A stretch of DNA of 64,000 nucleotides from Angiostrongylus vasorum (Eukaryota; Nematoda; Chromadorea; Rhabditida; Metastrongylidae), in NCBI GenBank assembly GCA_018806985.1, contig JADANN010000468.1, positions 186,001-250,000 of the forward strand, written 5' to 3'. A program made the position numbers and the translations under genes. Shown here piece by piece: positions 1-12,559 of the stretch (positions are counted from its first letter, which is position 1; the number at the start of each line of letters is the position of its first letter). The notes under the pieces were generated by a model, which saw nothing but the letters and a program-made list of their open reading frames with translations, made no database searches and was not told the DNA's origin.

Positions 1-1905
1 ATGTGATCTCCATAGAAGTCACGCCATGCGAAAACAATGGCCACCTTGTTCTTGTTCGGCAATCGCGATGTTGTTATGCAGCATACGTCTACTTCCATAC
101 ACGAAACACATTACAAGAGTGTTACAGGATGTATCAGCAAAATGCTTTCGACTTGTAAAAGAAGCCATAGACAGAAGACTGGCTTCGGTAGACAACAAAT
201 CAACTTGCTCCACTGTTCTTTACAATGTACACCTTCAACTTTAAATCGCATATCTCAGCTCACGGCGAATTTTACTGATTGCAATAAAAACTGCTGGAAT
301 GTACAAATCTCTACTTACGCGACGAAAGTCCAACCACGATGAAATCCTAATTTTCTGGAGCCCGTGACATATATTTGCTCCGCTTTGTTTTGCTTCTAGG
401 TTTATATTTCGGACGTGAAAACAAAAGAACGAACGGAATTTCGTGTGAGAGGACACAATCGTGTTCTCCAATGTATCGTTTCATGTTTGCAGCTCCATCT
501 TGATGTCAGAAGTTTTGAAAACTTAGATTTTGTTGCCAGGATCCTGCTCGGCCTCCTATGTGAGCCTCTACATGGGAAGAGAACTAATAGTAGCGAGCTC
601 TTGCATTAGTGGATATCGCAGAACAGCACTATGTAGCCTAAGATTCCAAGGAAGCGTCAACTTGACAGAATTCACCGACATCTTTAAGGATGGCACAATC
701 CTCAAGGACCACAATAAAGTTGAATTCTCATATCTCGATTTGAAATCAGCCAAATCGATCAAAAATCAACCGATATTATAGAAAATCTATCACGACAATC
801 ACGAGATGTGTGGAACTGTGCATTTGACGGCAGTACTGATCATCATCAGCTCATCGACGCGCCTGATACTTGCTCTTAGCGCTCGCTATGATCCCATTCT
901 GCCATTTATTACTTAATCACTGAAAATACTCGACTCATATAAATCTTCTCGTAAACTTTCATGTTTATAATCAATGGCGGTAAACATAACCAAAGTGATG
1001 GATATGTTGTGATTAGCCTATTAGAGTCTTATAAAATAGTGTGATTAGATCTGAAAGAAACCTTAATAATCAACAGATTTTTTTAAAACCTTGGTGCCTA
1101 AAATTAGAACCTGTTCTACTGTTATACAACGAACATTTTCAGTAGCTTCTTCTTCTTCTTCGCACTTTCTATTTTCTCGATTTTCATCATATGTAAGATA
1201 AATATGGATACCACCTAGATAAAGATGAGAACTACGTTCTTATTCCATAAAGCTGGCAGAAGCGACTTTCTTTTTGTGGACAAGAAAGTGAAAATGAATG
1301 ATTTCGGAAGAAAGATCGAGAGACGCAGAGAGAAGGAAAGCGAGCGATTAGATGAGTGGAGAGAAGAAAAAAGGAAAAGGAAAGAAAGAATTGGAAAGAC
1401 ATTCACATGAATAAATCAGCTAAATGAACATGAAAATGAAGAAGTAAAACTGAAAGCAGAAAGAAAATGAGAAGAAAATGCGGGAGTGAATTCAACGTTC
1501 CGTCTCTCTCTTTTCAGCGATTATTGGCACGGACGCTGCGAACATAAAGACTTGCATGAATGCCCGGATGTTTTGAAAACTTAGTCGGCCAAAGATTCAT
1601 CCATTTTTATCCAAACACCGTTGAATATGTCGTCACCCGGAATGCAGTGAAAAAAGGAGGAAAATACAAAAGACAATTTACAAGTGGAATAAAAAAGAAA
1701 TATTAGGAATACAACAGGATAACGGGTTAGAGTGAAAAGTTGAGCATTATTCATTTTACAAGTAGAAATTAGGAAAAGGAAACAGCAATTCACATTGGTT
1801 TCCTTGGTCTTGGAAAAGACAGGCGATGGTGGGAGACAAAAAAAAATGTAGAACCAGATGAAAATTTTAGAAAGATGTAGGTATAGTAAGAAAGAATAGG
1901 AAATT
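1..1905. other. Unassigned DNA
   Basis: Apart from the short repeat near 57-190 I see no exon, RNA or transposon signature. ORFs up to about 100 codons (for example 37-342 plus and 530-781 plus) look like chance or relics. A poly-purine run lies at 1280-1400. Confidence 0.5.
57..190 (+). repeat. Low-copy repeat also seen at 12419-12540
   Basis: CAATCG, GTTGTTAT, CAGCA and ACGT.TACTTCC occur in the same order and spacing here and at 12419, just upstream of the Penelope-like element. It may be a fragment of that element's 5' region. The match is short and imperfect. Confidence 0.3.
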
Positions 1906-1909
1906 TGTC

Positions 1910-2165
1910 TTACCACAGTGATACTCAGATATTTGCAGAATCCATGGCTTGGGCCTGATTCAGAGCCTTTGAAAACTGCCTGGGAGATGCAAAGGCAAAG
2001 TGACGGTCTTAGTGCTGTAATGGGTAACACGCGATCCCCCAGAAAGGGTAATTGCCGGTTCGAATTTGGCCCAAGATCTGAGTTCTGCAAATATGTATCT
2101 CAGCATCATTGTGGTGGTATTTCACATAATAGACCGCCAAGGAAAAATAATAGGCGGTAAGTAAA
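1910..2165 (+). repeat. Family-C SINE-like repeat
   Basis: It has a tRNA-like core (GTAATGGGTAACACGCGA as box A, CCGGTTCGAAT as box B), then GCAAATATGTATCTCAGCATCATTG and a tail ATAATAGGCGGTAAGTAAAAA. The left side carries the inverted CAGATATTTGCAGAAT of the same family. Confidence 0.65.
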
Positions 2166-2169
2166 AAGT

Positions 2170-3594
2170 TTTACATCGTGAAACTTGTTACTGTTTAACA
2201 GAGTTAGATTTCCTATCGAAATCGGGCAGTTATCATTAGCAGATCATCTCATTTGTCACGAAGAACTTTTAGGAAAAAACTTGTTAGTGCTTGAATAAGC
2301 AATGATGGCATCGACAAGAAATTAACCTATGACTTTGCCTTTGACTGGCTTAGCCTTATATTATCACCACTATTTTTTCTAGCCTTCGGAAAGGTCCACA
2401 AGCCTGATAAAACCATTAAACGATGCTCATTGCTTGACTAGTTTGCTGGAGGTCTCACATCGATTTCGGAATAGTGTATGCCACATCGTCCTACGAAATG
2501 CACCTTGTGTTATTGCGCAAAATAGACTTCGAGAGAATTCCGATATGAAAGGAGAAAAACCACAACAAACACCCACGAAATCCCTAGAGGGCTCTCGTCA
2601 CTTCCGACGAGAAACGCTTACGCACGAGAAAGACGCTAGAGGATATTTTTAAGATTTCGGCCATGACATGCTGTAATCATCGAAAAGATATATAAATTTA
2701 ATACGACAGATTTTCTTCCCTCAAGATCTTATATAAACACCGTTTGGCTGCCAAGAATGGTAGCGCTGTGAAGAGATAAATCTAAAAGGAAAAGACATTC
2801 CTTAGAAAGAAAATGTAGCCTGGATTCCTATGTCATCCATGTTACTTAGTGAGCTTCCTAGCGGTAAACGTACACTTCAAAGATAAAAATCTACCTGGCC
2901 CTACATAGATTTGACGCAAAAAATTTAGCGACCAATCTCTATCGCCACTATTTTTCCCTCTAAACAATATTTAAAGGGGAAATTGGAAAGTTTAACTAAA
3001 CAAGTATAGAAGGTCTTCGAGCGGAACACAGTAGTAATAGCATTAAATCCTTCATTCATTAATACATCAGTATATTAGTAACTTAAATGTATCCTCCGAG
3101 AAACTCAGCGTTCTCACTGCACTGACTACATCTAGAGCTATTTTCCTAGTTTCCCTCAACGAAAAAAGCCGCTTAGTCTAAGCTGACCATCGAATTCAAT
3201 GTTCCTATTCAAATAACTAGATGATCGGCTTTCATCTACAATTGTTGCAAGGTGACGATGTTCGGTAGAAAACAAAGAGTCTTGTTAGCTGAATCCCTGA
3301 AACGAAGGGAGGATTGAAGAGACTCTCACCAGTTGAATCGACAAGCTACCAACTAATTAAGCTCAATAGTCCGGGAATTTAAAACTGGAATAGGACGAAA
3401 AACACCCAGCTCGCTGAAGACGAGGATAAGATCTCATCATTTCGATCTAAGTAGTCAGTAATGAGCAAACACGACGGAAATCTCATTAGGGAAGGCGAAA
3501 TCCAACCAAGAGCAGTGTTACCCAAAGGTGGACTTTCCACGCCTTCACAGCTGGCATTCACGAGAAATAAACCAACTTGTCCTAAATTTCAAAA
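2170..3594. other. Unassigned DNA
   Basis: No recognisable gene or repeat. ORFs at 2434-2652 and 3461-3658 (plus) have no family features. Confidence 0.5.
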
Positions 3595-3768
3595 AATATT
3601 ATTATTAATTATTGTTATTAATTTGAAATTATATAATAATATAACTAATAATTGTTAAAACTAAAAAGTTACCACTACTAACTTAATTTTTTTTAATCTC
3701 ATAAATTTAATTTTAATTAAATTAATTTAATTTAATGATTTAATTTTAATTAATTTAAATTTAATTTA
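3595..3768. repeat. AT-rich low-complexity tract
   Basis: Runs of ATTTAA, TTTAATTTAA and AATAAT make this stretch almost pure A/T. Confidence 0.9.
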
Positions 3769-3990
3769 AAGCACAATGGCAACGATTTTGCAGTGACTGT
3801 GCGGATCCTGGCGCAGGAATCGAAAGCATCAACGCGCAAGACGCTTGAGGCGTTTTTGGATAATTTCCAAAAATCCGAAAATGAACCGGAAAGACGAATG
3901 CCTTACTACCACACGTGATTTGGCGCCCTATTTCAAAGTGATTTTTTTGACCCCCTGGGGTTGCTCTCGCTACCCGTCCCACATGAACAA
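3768..3990 (+). mobile_element. Penelope-like element 3' fragment
   Basis: Plus-strand reading RILAQESKASTRKTLEAFLD, then NFQKSENEPERRM, DLAP corresponds to the last coding block of the element at 14490-14590 (RADTNAQTPRGFLDKCQKIP, EECPEITR). It is isolated, with no upstream RT. It is followed after about 100 bp by a family-B repeat. Confidence 0.6.
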
Positions 3991-4094
3991 CACGCGGTCA
4001 GTACCACTCCTAACAGCACGGTGAGTGATTTTTGATCAATACGGCGTTTATTTAAAAGTCTGATATCCATTGATACTATAAATAGGGATAACGG

Positions 4095-4440
4095 TGGATA
4101 GTACAGTGATAGTGATGTCCGTCGTCACGAGCATCGTGCTAATTCAATTCCACACTCCAGGACAAGCACGCCTTACATCTTTGCGGGGTAGGGAAATTGG
4201 GACCGGACTTATCTGGGAAAACATCACTATCTGCAATCCAATTTAGAACGCTCCAGCCTGGCTATCACAGGAGTCTAAGGAGAATCGGTCGACCAGCATT
4301 CTATAACTTCCAAGAGGAAATGAAAATCCTCAAGCAGCAACGAAGCCACACGTAAAAGTTGGAAGATCTTCGTGGACAATGGATGCAAGGAAATAAATCG
4401 AATGTTAGAAGTGCTGAGATCCGCAAGGTAGACGTAAAAG
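4095..4440 (+). repeat. Family-B SINE-like repeat
   Basis: It shares with 21340-21640 and 27293-27570 a head with a tRNA-like TAGTACAGTGATAGTGATG, a middle GCTCGACCAGCATTCT-like block (here GGTCGACCAGCATTCTATAA), and a 3' part with CAAGCAGCAACGAA and CCGCAAGGTAGACGTA. Confidence 0.65.
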
Positions 4441-4561
4441 CGGGTCATACAAAAAACAAAAACGAAAGAAATATTGTAAATATCTCATTGATTATAAGGC
4501 TGCTGTTGCATAAACTACGCCCAGGTTCTGAGGAATGCGAAATATCCGAGACGTCCGCCAT

Positions 4562-4594
4562 CGACCAACAACAACACGACAACGACAACACCAA

Positions 4595-4625
<31 letters not shown>

Positions 4626-4630
4626 GACAA
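4562..4630. repeat. (CAA)n/(CAACGA)n microsatellite
   Basis: CAACAACAACACGACAACGA-type units run through this stretch; the plus-strand ORF reads as poly-Asn/Gln and is not evidence of a protein. Confidence 0.9.
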
Positions 4631-4689
4631 CTTATACCTCGCATCAGCTGAACAAGATCAGTTTATAAGATCATACAAATAAATATGCC

Positions 4690-5383
4690 AACTATTTATG
4701 CTGAGGCTTATAGAAAGTCGGTCTTTTTGAGGTGCCTTCTGGATGCAAATTAGCTTTGGCGAACTGTGGATAAGGCTAAGATTAGTGGAAAACAAACGCT
4801 AAGGCGAACAACAGAAAAAATATCGCACAGACAATCATCAGCTTTCTACTAGATGTTTACTCAGTTAATCATTTTTTTATCTCACCAGACTTCACATTTT
4901 GTGCCGATCCCAGCACTTCATTAATTCGGCTTGTTGCCTCACATGTGTTATCTATAAAAGTCTTCAATTCTGCGTGCGGCTTCAGATGCCACTTGAGGAA
5001 TTTGTCTTCTTCTTAAATGTTGTAGAGTAGTGGCCGAGTTTATTCCCCTTGGGTCCTGGAATAGCTACAGAACCGCCCAGACTTCTCGTCACAGACAATT
5101 ACTAGCCATTGTGGACCGAAGAGAGCTTTACCGAGAAGAATTCGATACCAATTTGCTGACCGATCCCGAATTTATGGGAGGCTTGACTGGTTCAGGGCGC
5201 TAGCGACCTACAGACCAAGACTGAAGTGTAAGGCAGAGTAGCCCGAGCCACAGTGCTACCCGTGTTCTTCCTACTAGTTTTTATTCACCGTAACAGACGA
5301 GATACTTCGAAGGAAATCTGATATGACACAAAAATTTTGCAAAAAACTCAAGTTGCTGGGTGTATAGTACAAGGCTGATACAT
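4690..5383. other. Unassigned DNA
   Basis: No exon or repeat that I can match; moderately GC-rich between 5030 and 5270 but without a long frame. Confidence 0.5.
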
Positions 5384-5384
5384 A

Positions 5385-6561
5385 TGAAATGTCTGATTTC
5401 ATTGTTTTAATATTCGGTGTGATTTTTTTAAATAAAAGTTTTGTTCTTTATGTACGTTTAATATATATTTTTTAAGCACAAAGTCTGCTCTTTTTTATTG
5501 ATTTTCTCAAGATCCATTACTTTAACATTTTTATAGGCTTTAACTTTCGCATGAATCAACGTGATATTAGTGTCCTTTTTTTGTACGAGTGGAGGAGTGG
5601 ACATAATGCCTCAGCAGGAGCTCCGCATATCATCAAGCTTGGGGTGAAGGTAGTGTTGGTGAATCAACAGAGCGCAAATGGTTCCGGAAATTCCGATCTG
5701 GTAATTTCGACTTCGAAGATGAAGAGGGCCGCGGACGTCCTAGTGAACTTGACGACGACGAAATGAAGGCACTAGTGGAAGTAAACACGCGAACAACTGT
5801 TCGAGGGCTTACAGAACAGTTTGGCACAGGAACAATTTCCACTCACTTGAATGGCATAGGAAAGAAAGAAAAACTCGACAAGTGGGTGCCACACGAATTA
5901 TGCGGTAATAACCCCTTTCTTGATCAAATTGTGAGGTGCGACTGGATTCTGTATGACAATCGGCGACGTTCACTTCAGCGTTTGATTGCGATAAGGCTCC
6001 ACAGTACTTCCCAAAGTCGAAATTCCACCAAAAAAAGGATATGGTGACTGTTTGGTGGTCCGCAGGCGGGCATTCATCGCAGCCTTTTGAATCCGGGCGA
6101 AACGACTACGGCAGAGAAGTATTGCTAACAAATCGACGAAATGCACTGTAAAACCAACAACAACGATCGGCATTAGTCAACAAAAAAATAAACAGTCCTC
6201 AACGACAATGCCCGGCCTGAAGTTGCGAAACCAGCACTGCAGAAATTGAACGAGTTGAGCTAAGAAACTTTGCCTCCTCCTAAATATTCACCAGACCTCA
6301 ACCCTACCGACTACCACTTTTTTCAAGCGCCTTGACAACTCCCTGCGCCAGAAATGCTTCACCAACCACGATTACGCAGAAAATGCCTTCAACGAATTAA
6401 TCACTTCCAGAACTCTAGGATTTCGTTCAACTAGAGTGATTAAATGTCTTTGTTGTTGAAAAAAAAGTGCTGATTCTAAGACGCTTGTCTTGATTAACAA
6501 CATTTAGTATGAAAGAAGTAATGGATATGTAAAGTTTACATTAAAAATTGGACATTTCATT
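5385..6561 (+). mobile_element. Mariner element (bandit/Hsmar1-like), copy 1
   Basis: About 1.18 kb bounded by inverted ends ATGAAATGTCTGATTT (left, from about 5385) and AAATTGGACATTTCAT (right, to about 6560). The transposase reading, in several frames from about 5551, shows FLYEWRSGHNAS, the HTH region RPSELDDDEMKALV, DKWVPHEL (the mariner linker motif), ILYDNRRRS, NDNARPEVA, and YSPDLNPTDYHFF. The three positions of the D,D34D catalytic triad are still recognisable. Several frameshifts and a short deletion after the first catalytic Asp make it a pseudogene. Confidence 0.9.
5551..6447 (+). pseudogene. Mariner transposase pseudogene, copy 1
   Basis: The start MNQRDISVLFLYEW is an intact N-terminus. 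The frame breaks after about 28 codons, resumes near 5690, opens again at 5763-6047 (ALVEVNTRTTVRGL to DNRRRS), then breaks again before the DNARP and YSPDL blocks. Two residues normally between the first catalytic Asp (CD) and WILYDN are missing. The family is a cut-and-paste DDE/D transposase; this copy cannot be active. Confidence 0.85.
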
Positions 6562-6614
6562 TGTTACAACCTAATAAAATGTTTCTTTGCATGCACGACG
6601 CTGACGGCACTGTT

Positions 6615-6800
6615 AGAGTAAAAAATAGGCTGAGAGAACCGCAAAGCAAAAGCCTCTGTTGTGGATAAATGTGAGCCTCCGGGAAAAGTAGTCATGGGTT
6701 CAAATCTGGCATAGGGTTTTGCAAATACCTCAGCACCAATGTCGTTCCATTTCGCATAATATCCTCCTATGAAAACATAATGCGCAGTAGATAGCAAGTT
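6615..6800 (+). repeat. Family-C SINE-like repeat
   Basis: Box-A-like GATAAATGTGAGCCTCCGGG, box-B-like GGGTTCAAATC, then TTTTGCAAATACCTCAGCAC and CATAATATCCTCCTATGAAA, diverged from the other copies. Confidence 0.6.
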
Positions 6801-7204
6801 ACATATTGTGTTTCATTGCAATCTCCAATTTGACTGGCTAGACGACTTGTTCCCACATATCACATGGATTCTATTATTTTTTCGATTCGTTTTGTTGTCA
6901 AACAGCTGTCATACATGAACATGGTCGCGTTCGAATGTGGAGTTGGCTGCATCATGAGGATCTCTGAATTTCCGTCCTTATTGAAATGCTTGAGCGTACA
7001 AACATGTTACTAGGTAACCATCACAGCTTTTGTGAAGTGAGAAGAGGTTGGCCACTGAACAGACGACTCGAGAACAAACTAATACTTCGAGAGATCCTTC
7101 GTAATCTCTTTTTTATTTTCTAGCCTTCTTAACATTTTTTCTCCCCATTCCTTTCCCGTTTTTTCTTCTTTTTTGATAAGCACAGTCAAAAATGAATTAA
7201 GTAA

Positions 7205-7430
7205 ATGAAATGTCAACTACAACAACAAAGATGCTGAGATTTTTGCAAAACCCATGCTCCAAGCTAGGTTCGAACCCGCGATTACCCGTTCCGGAGGCTC
7301 ACGTGCTATGCACTGCACCGCTGAGGTCTTTGCTTTGCTTTTATCAACCAGTTTTGGTAATTCCATGTTCGAATCTGGCCGTGCGCCCAAGTTTTGCAAA
7401 TAACCCTACCATGAAAAAACATTGAGCAGT
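7205..7430. repeat. Family-C repeat, inverted-dimer copy
   Basis: The left half is the minus form (GATGCTGAGATTTTTGCAAA, GGTTCGAACCCGCG). The right half is the plus form (TTCGAATCTGGCC, AAGTTTTGCAAATAACCCTA, ACCATGAAAAAAC). The two meet around 7335-7355. Confidence 0.65.
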
Positions 7431-7861
7431 AAACAAGAAATGAAGTGACATTTATCTGCCGTACTTGTACATCATCGTTATGAGGTGCATAAAACATTTT
7501 TCCATTTCATTTACTAACCATGACATTACTACGTTTCTTGAAAACGGAAAACCTTTGTTACACTTTGACGCCATTTTACATAAGTGCCGATAAAACTGCG
7601 CTCCCTGGGGCAAGTTTTTTCTTCCCCTATTAGGTCGGGCTAAGAGGAAATTATGGTGGCCACCAAATTGGTTGCTCAACGAAATGAATAGAAAAAGAAC
7701 ATTCAACAATTTATGAGATATACGGTAATATATAATTTACATTCAATGTTAGCATAAGTAATTGAGTCCAGTAAAAAAACGTATTGAGCCAATAAGCAAT
7801 CAATGGTGAATTGCTCATATTTAAAGTAATTAAATCACCAAATTTAACCATTCTACCATAA

Positions 7862-8160
7862 AGATGAATGCGTCCGCAGCGCATTGGCTAAAGGTGCAAT
7901 GCGGTACACATGTGGTCGTTAGTTCGATTTCGCGTTCCGACCTTTTTCAAGCCATCTATCCCCCTTGGGTGAAAGTATTGCTATCACACTTGTCCGGGCT
8001 TCAAAGAAGAAAAAAAACATTGACTGGAAGCGTTGGCAACCAATCGAAAGTTGTTGCATAGGTGAAATGTGCAATACCTGTACAATGCTATGAATCTACT
8101 TCAGTGCACGACGCATTACACGCGAAGGAAGTGACCAACGCTGAGCGCTTGGTGCTTTTA
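7862..8160 (+). repeat. Family-A SINE-like repeat (old copy)
   Basis: The head GCGTCCGCAGCGCATTGGC is tRNA-like with box-B-like TTAGTTCGATT. The tail GACCAACGCTGAGCGCTT corresponds to GATCAACGCCGAGAGCTTT in good copies. It is heavily diverged. Confidence 0.5.
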
Positions 8161-8164
8161 CCAA

Positions 8165-8900
8165 GAAACCATCTCGACGAACTACAAAAATTATAGGAAG
8201 CGAGGAAAAGCACTCCACTCACAAGATGTTGTGTAGGAGTATAGAAAAAAAATAATTTGCAGTAGTCCAGATTCAATAAATTTAACTCGCAAGCGAATTA
8301 AGCACAGCCATTCGTGTGCACTCAGAAGCAAATGGGTTCCGCTCGCAAACGAGAAAAAACAATATTCATGGGCTACAGAATACTAAAACTTTAACGAATA
8401 AGAGTAGGTAATTTAGCATTTTGTTACTCAGAATTTACATATTCCAATGCATTTAATTTCAACCATTAAAATTTGTTCCAGCCGTGTTTCAATAAGGGCT
8501 GAAATATATCGCTTGACGTCACGAGATCATCCCATCCCTCGACGGCTTCCGCATTGAAATGGATGCATATCGACATGAGATGCACGTTTAAGATCTTTAT
8601 ATAAATATATGCCTCGTCTACGATTCCATCAACAAATGGCGCATAGGTAACATAGAAGGTAAACAGTGACTTTATTAATTCACCGATGCTAAGAAACGAA
8701 AATTGGAAATAAAAAACCGAGTACTATTCTAGTCTTAGGTTTTTGTTAGTTAAGCGAATAGCGGACTCAGTAACGCAATTCTTCCATAACTTACTTGAAT
8801 CCTTGGACGGCCCTTCTTCACGAGTTGTGTGGACCACAGTACACTTTTCATTCGTTTCTTTGCCTCGCAATCGTCATCCATGGTGGTGATTTGATTCAAG
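8165..8900. other. Unassigned DNA
   Basis: AT-rich; no gene or repeat recognised. Confidence 0.5.
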
Positions 8901-11290
8901 CATGGTGGCAGGTGCGAGTCTATACTGTGCTCTGTGAGGCAACAGTGACTATGATTATGGCTGATTGATTTTACTTACGCAAACGTCTGCCCAACCTGTA
9001 GGTGGTCTGCCTAGGCCACGGACGCATCCTCTTGGAATCCAATCTACAGTTCTTTTTCGTCCATCTGTCGTCTGTTGTTCTCATTATATGATCGGCTCAT
9101 CTGTGTTTTCCTATTGACGCGTGTTCTCCTTAGTCTCCAGGACGAGATAGATTTCGAAGATCAGAGCTTTTAGAGGCCCGAATGCGGTCCAAGTGGCTCT
9201 CCTTCTTTTGTCTAATTCCCGCTTCATATGATTTTCCACATTAATTGAACGCCCAAGTACGAACGAGGTGGTCTCTGAAGTCAGAGAACCAACCAGTTTG
9301 ATCTGATCACCTTCGCACCATGGGTTTTTCATAACTTCATAACTGAGTCTTCTTCCCATTTGTGCGTAGTCCGACCTCTTTTCCTGCTTTGTTGAGCCAG
9401 TTGATCATCGTACCTGCTTCTTTGGCACTTCTTGAGAAGATAACGATGTCATCGGTGAAACAAAGGTTTGATAGGAATTTTCCACCCATATGCATGCCTT
9501 TTAGTTTCAGTCATTACATTATCCACTACAGTGTGTCACTGAACAGCGTTAGGGATATAGTGCCGCAGAGCCCAACCCCTTTTCCTATGTGCATGGTAAG
9601 AGGTCTACGTAAAAGCAGCATTTTCGTAGTGCAGTACCAATAACAGTTAGATAGTGTTCTTGTGTAGCACAGGTCTACTCCGTGGTCGACGAGCGTTGGC
9701 ACAACTGCTTTCGTTTCGACACTGTCAAATTCTTTTTCATAGTCGACAAAAGTCAGGACCACCAGCAAATGGCATTCCTGACAAAATTCAATAAGCGCAC
9801 ACGGTTTGGATGTGGTCCGTGCAGCAAAATAGCTGTCGAAATCATGATTGCTCAACTGGTTGCGCCTCATCCAGTGTCCCTGATATAAATAAAAGGATAA
9901 TCTTCGTGAACATATTTTAGCGTATACTCAACAATCACATTAAGCGATAGAAGTTACGAAGATCTCTCCGGTCATCTTTCTTGGGCAGGATGACCGTGGG
10001 CGAGCTTCAACACTGATCTGGGATTTTTTACTTTTGGATGCAGGACGTCGTATGGAATGCGAGAAATAGATGTAAATTGTGGCTTTCCACCTCTAATGAA
10101 TTCGACAATTATATTAACGGGTTCTGCAGCTGTGTCTCTTTTTTCTTATTTCTGTCGCATCTGCTGGAAATTCTGAGGGAAGAATTTCAAGTCATTTTCT
10201 TTCCGGCAGGAATTTTAGGATTATGGTGGGGATTGTGTAATGAAAAATGTTAGTGTAAAACTTTTCCGTTATCAATTCCATACGATGAAGAAGAATTTTC
10301 GTGACCACATGTGCGTTTATTAGGGATGACCATGGAACATTGTGATCGCACTGATCCCGACGACATTTTTTTCAGATTGGTTCCTTTTGTACCGCTTCTA
10401 ACAGTTTCTTCTATTTACACCGATGCAGATCTTCCTGCAAAGCTATTTTGCAACAGATATTTGTCATTAGCCGTGTTAAGCGTGTTGCAGTAGAAACAAA
10501 CCAGTTTCCTTCTCTTCTTGAACAACTCCATAATGGTAATGGAGATGCAGTTTAATCCTCTTGCTCGAGGAATTGAGGAGAATTCCGTACAATTTTTAAG
10601 GTCATCGACAGGAAGCTCATAGTGTTCGGTCGGGTCTTCCTTTATCTGCCATGTTTGGGAAGGATTTCGTTCAGAATGTTTTCGTCATATACAACAGACT
10701 TTTTCTTCGTGGTCGATGACATCAATTCTTTGCCAGCTCACGGCCAAATCAAATCTTCGCGCGAAGAAGGCAATGATCGGCCCCATTAGAGAATGATGGG
10801 ACTACCGATTTGACTAGTATGCACCATCTTCTGTATGAAAGAATATGATAGACCCTCCCGCTTGAGCCGTGCCGTTGGAAGACTCCCATGTCCAGCGCCG
10901 GCTTTCTTTCTTCTTCTGGAAAAAATGAGTTCCCGTGGAAAGGGCGTGCTGTAGACAGGTTTCTCAGAACAGACATCTGCAAAATGGTTTCCATTCTCAT
11001 TTCTTTCTCCTAATCCAAACTTTCCTAGCCTTCTTCATGGCGTGTCGTGTATGTATTCGTCAGATCCGTTTCCAGTGACGCCCTGTGTAATCCGAGATTT
11101 CGTGACCTCTCACTAATCGCCTCATCAAACAACGTCATTGAAGGGAGTATACAGTGTGTGGAGCACTGAGGCTGGCCTACTGCTGGTTGAGCAATTTGAT
11201 CTTTCTAGGAGTCCTGACTTGACCTTGTAAGGGTGTTTTCAGGTCTTCACACGATGTGGATCAGAGGAACGCATCTTTTCGGCGATTCTC
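8900..11290 (-). mobile_element. RTE-type LINE, copy 1 (decayed)
   Basis: The minus strand carries blocks in LINE order. The end of an apurinic-type endonuclease (SVVPSFSNGADHCLLRAKI, about 10800-10750) is followed by the reverse transcriptase fingers/palm with VLTFVDYEKEFDS (9526-9870). An FTDDIVIFSRS palm motif (YADD equivalent, about 9450) is followed by SETTSFVLGRSINVENHMK, RRATWTAFGPLKA (9111-9359) and WIPRGCVRGLGRPP near 9040. These motifs are those of RTE-clade elements abundant in strongylids. Many stops and frameshifts are present. The 5' end is not defined. Confidence 0.85.
9526..9870 (-). pseudogene. RTE reverse transcriptase core fragment
   Basis: This 114-codon open segment contains CHLLVVLTFVDYEKEFDSVE, with the first catalytic Asp of the RT palm, followed by LVDHGVDLCYTRTLSNCY and HIGKGVGLCGTISLTLF (normally GVRQGDTISPKLF). 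GD in the QGD block has become CG, so it is degenerate. Confidence 0.85.
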
Positions 11291-11299
11291 TCGTTCGGT

Positions 11300-11910
11300 C
11301 TTCCAACTTGTTGATCCGCGAACGATATTAAAACAGAAATCAAGGACAAAACAGGAATGAAAAAAGGACCGACAGCCTGAAGGCTATGTAGAAAACCAAC
11401 TTCCGAGCACATAAAAGACTGAAGAATTCATGTGAATGAGCAAAAATACAAACTAATAACTACTTTTCAAAAAATAGAAGAGAATATACAGTCTGAAATG
11501 CGCCGTTTCTACAGCTACTCGGTAAGATAGCATTAAATCTCAAGGAATCATGAGGGGTTCACATAATAACAAGTTATTACCGAGATCTGAATTCAGTACT
11601 ACAGCTGTTCGTGCAGACCCCCCAACTCACAGAAACACTATCGGCACTGCAATAGGAACGAGAAACACTGGCAGGATGCGTTGGATGTCATCACGCATAA
11701 GAGATAGAAGTAATCCCGAAAAAATTGAAGAACCACACCAAGAAGTCAAGATTAAACATCCCAAATTATGTATATGGTGTCTATAAAGCAAAATTTGCTC
11801 CAGAAACCTTTTAAACCGATTCGATCCGTGCAAAATGACCTGTTGACTTTCCTCAATCAATGAGTAGTGGTGATTCAAAGGTATAAAAATAAAAAAGATA
11901 AAATTTTCGC
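11300..11910. other. Unassigned DNA upstream of the RTE copy
   Basis: It may include the decayed 5' region of the LINE at 8900-11290, but no diagnostic block is visible. Confidence 0.4.
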
Positions 11911-11914
11911 TTAT

Positions 11915-12170
11915 GATAAATCCGTGAGAGAAGTGCCATGCATTCTTCCATTCCGGTCAACCTCATCAAGCAAGTTAAATGTGATTAAATGCATATCTGG
12001 CCTAAACAATGACCACGGTGGCCTACAGGTCGATGGTGCTATCCTCCTACACAGGTATGGTACAAACTTGACGACCTCGGATGGATAGCCCTGGAGAGCG
12101 GATTCGAACCAACGACCGAGTCTATAACTTTTACAGGAGGGCACCTCTAACCACAGTGCTACATGCGCCC
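11915..12170 (-). repeat. Family-A SINE-like repeat
   Basis: Head on the right: GGGCGCATGTAGCACTGTGG with box B TGGTTCGAATCC. Body with AGGATAGCACCATCGACC, CCACCGTGGTCATTG and CAGATATGCATTTAATCAC. Confidence 0.8.
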
Positions 12171-12559
12171 TTACTCGCTAGGATGCCAGTAAATACTTTC
12201 CTTCATTCGTTCCCGTAGTGTGTCGGTACCGCTAATAGTTTCTGCAAGGACATTGAGGCTCTGTTGGCGTTTTCATTTTTTTCCACTATTTGGAAGCTGC
12301 TCGAATTTCCTATCAAGTGATCATGAGACTTTTCCCACGATTGTTTGGGCTGCATAAAAATCGTTGGCACTGGGTTTACTGAAGCTTCCACATTATAAAT
12401 CTGTTGTTCTCTTTTTACAGCAATCGAAGGGTTGTTATTCAGCACACGTTTACTTCCCTCACAAGTATAACACATACAACACAACGGTAGCTGACGTTTC
12501 GGCAGTATCGCTTTCTGCAGAGCCTGCAAGGGTACACTACTATGTAATTTGCTAGGTCA

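Noticed and set aside
4359..4682. Asn/Gln-rich plus-strand ORF
   Set aside because: It is produced by a (CAA)n microsatellite next to a SINE.
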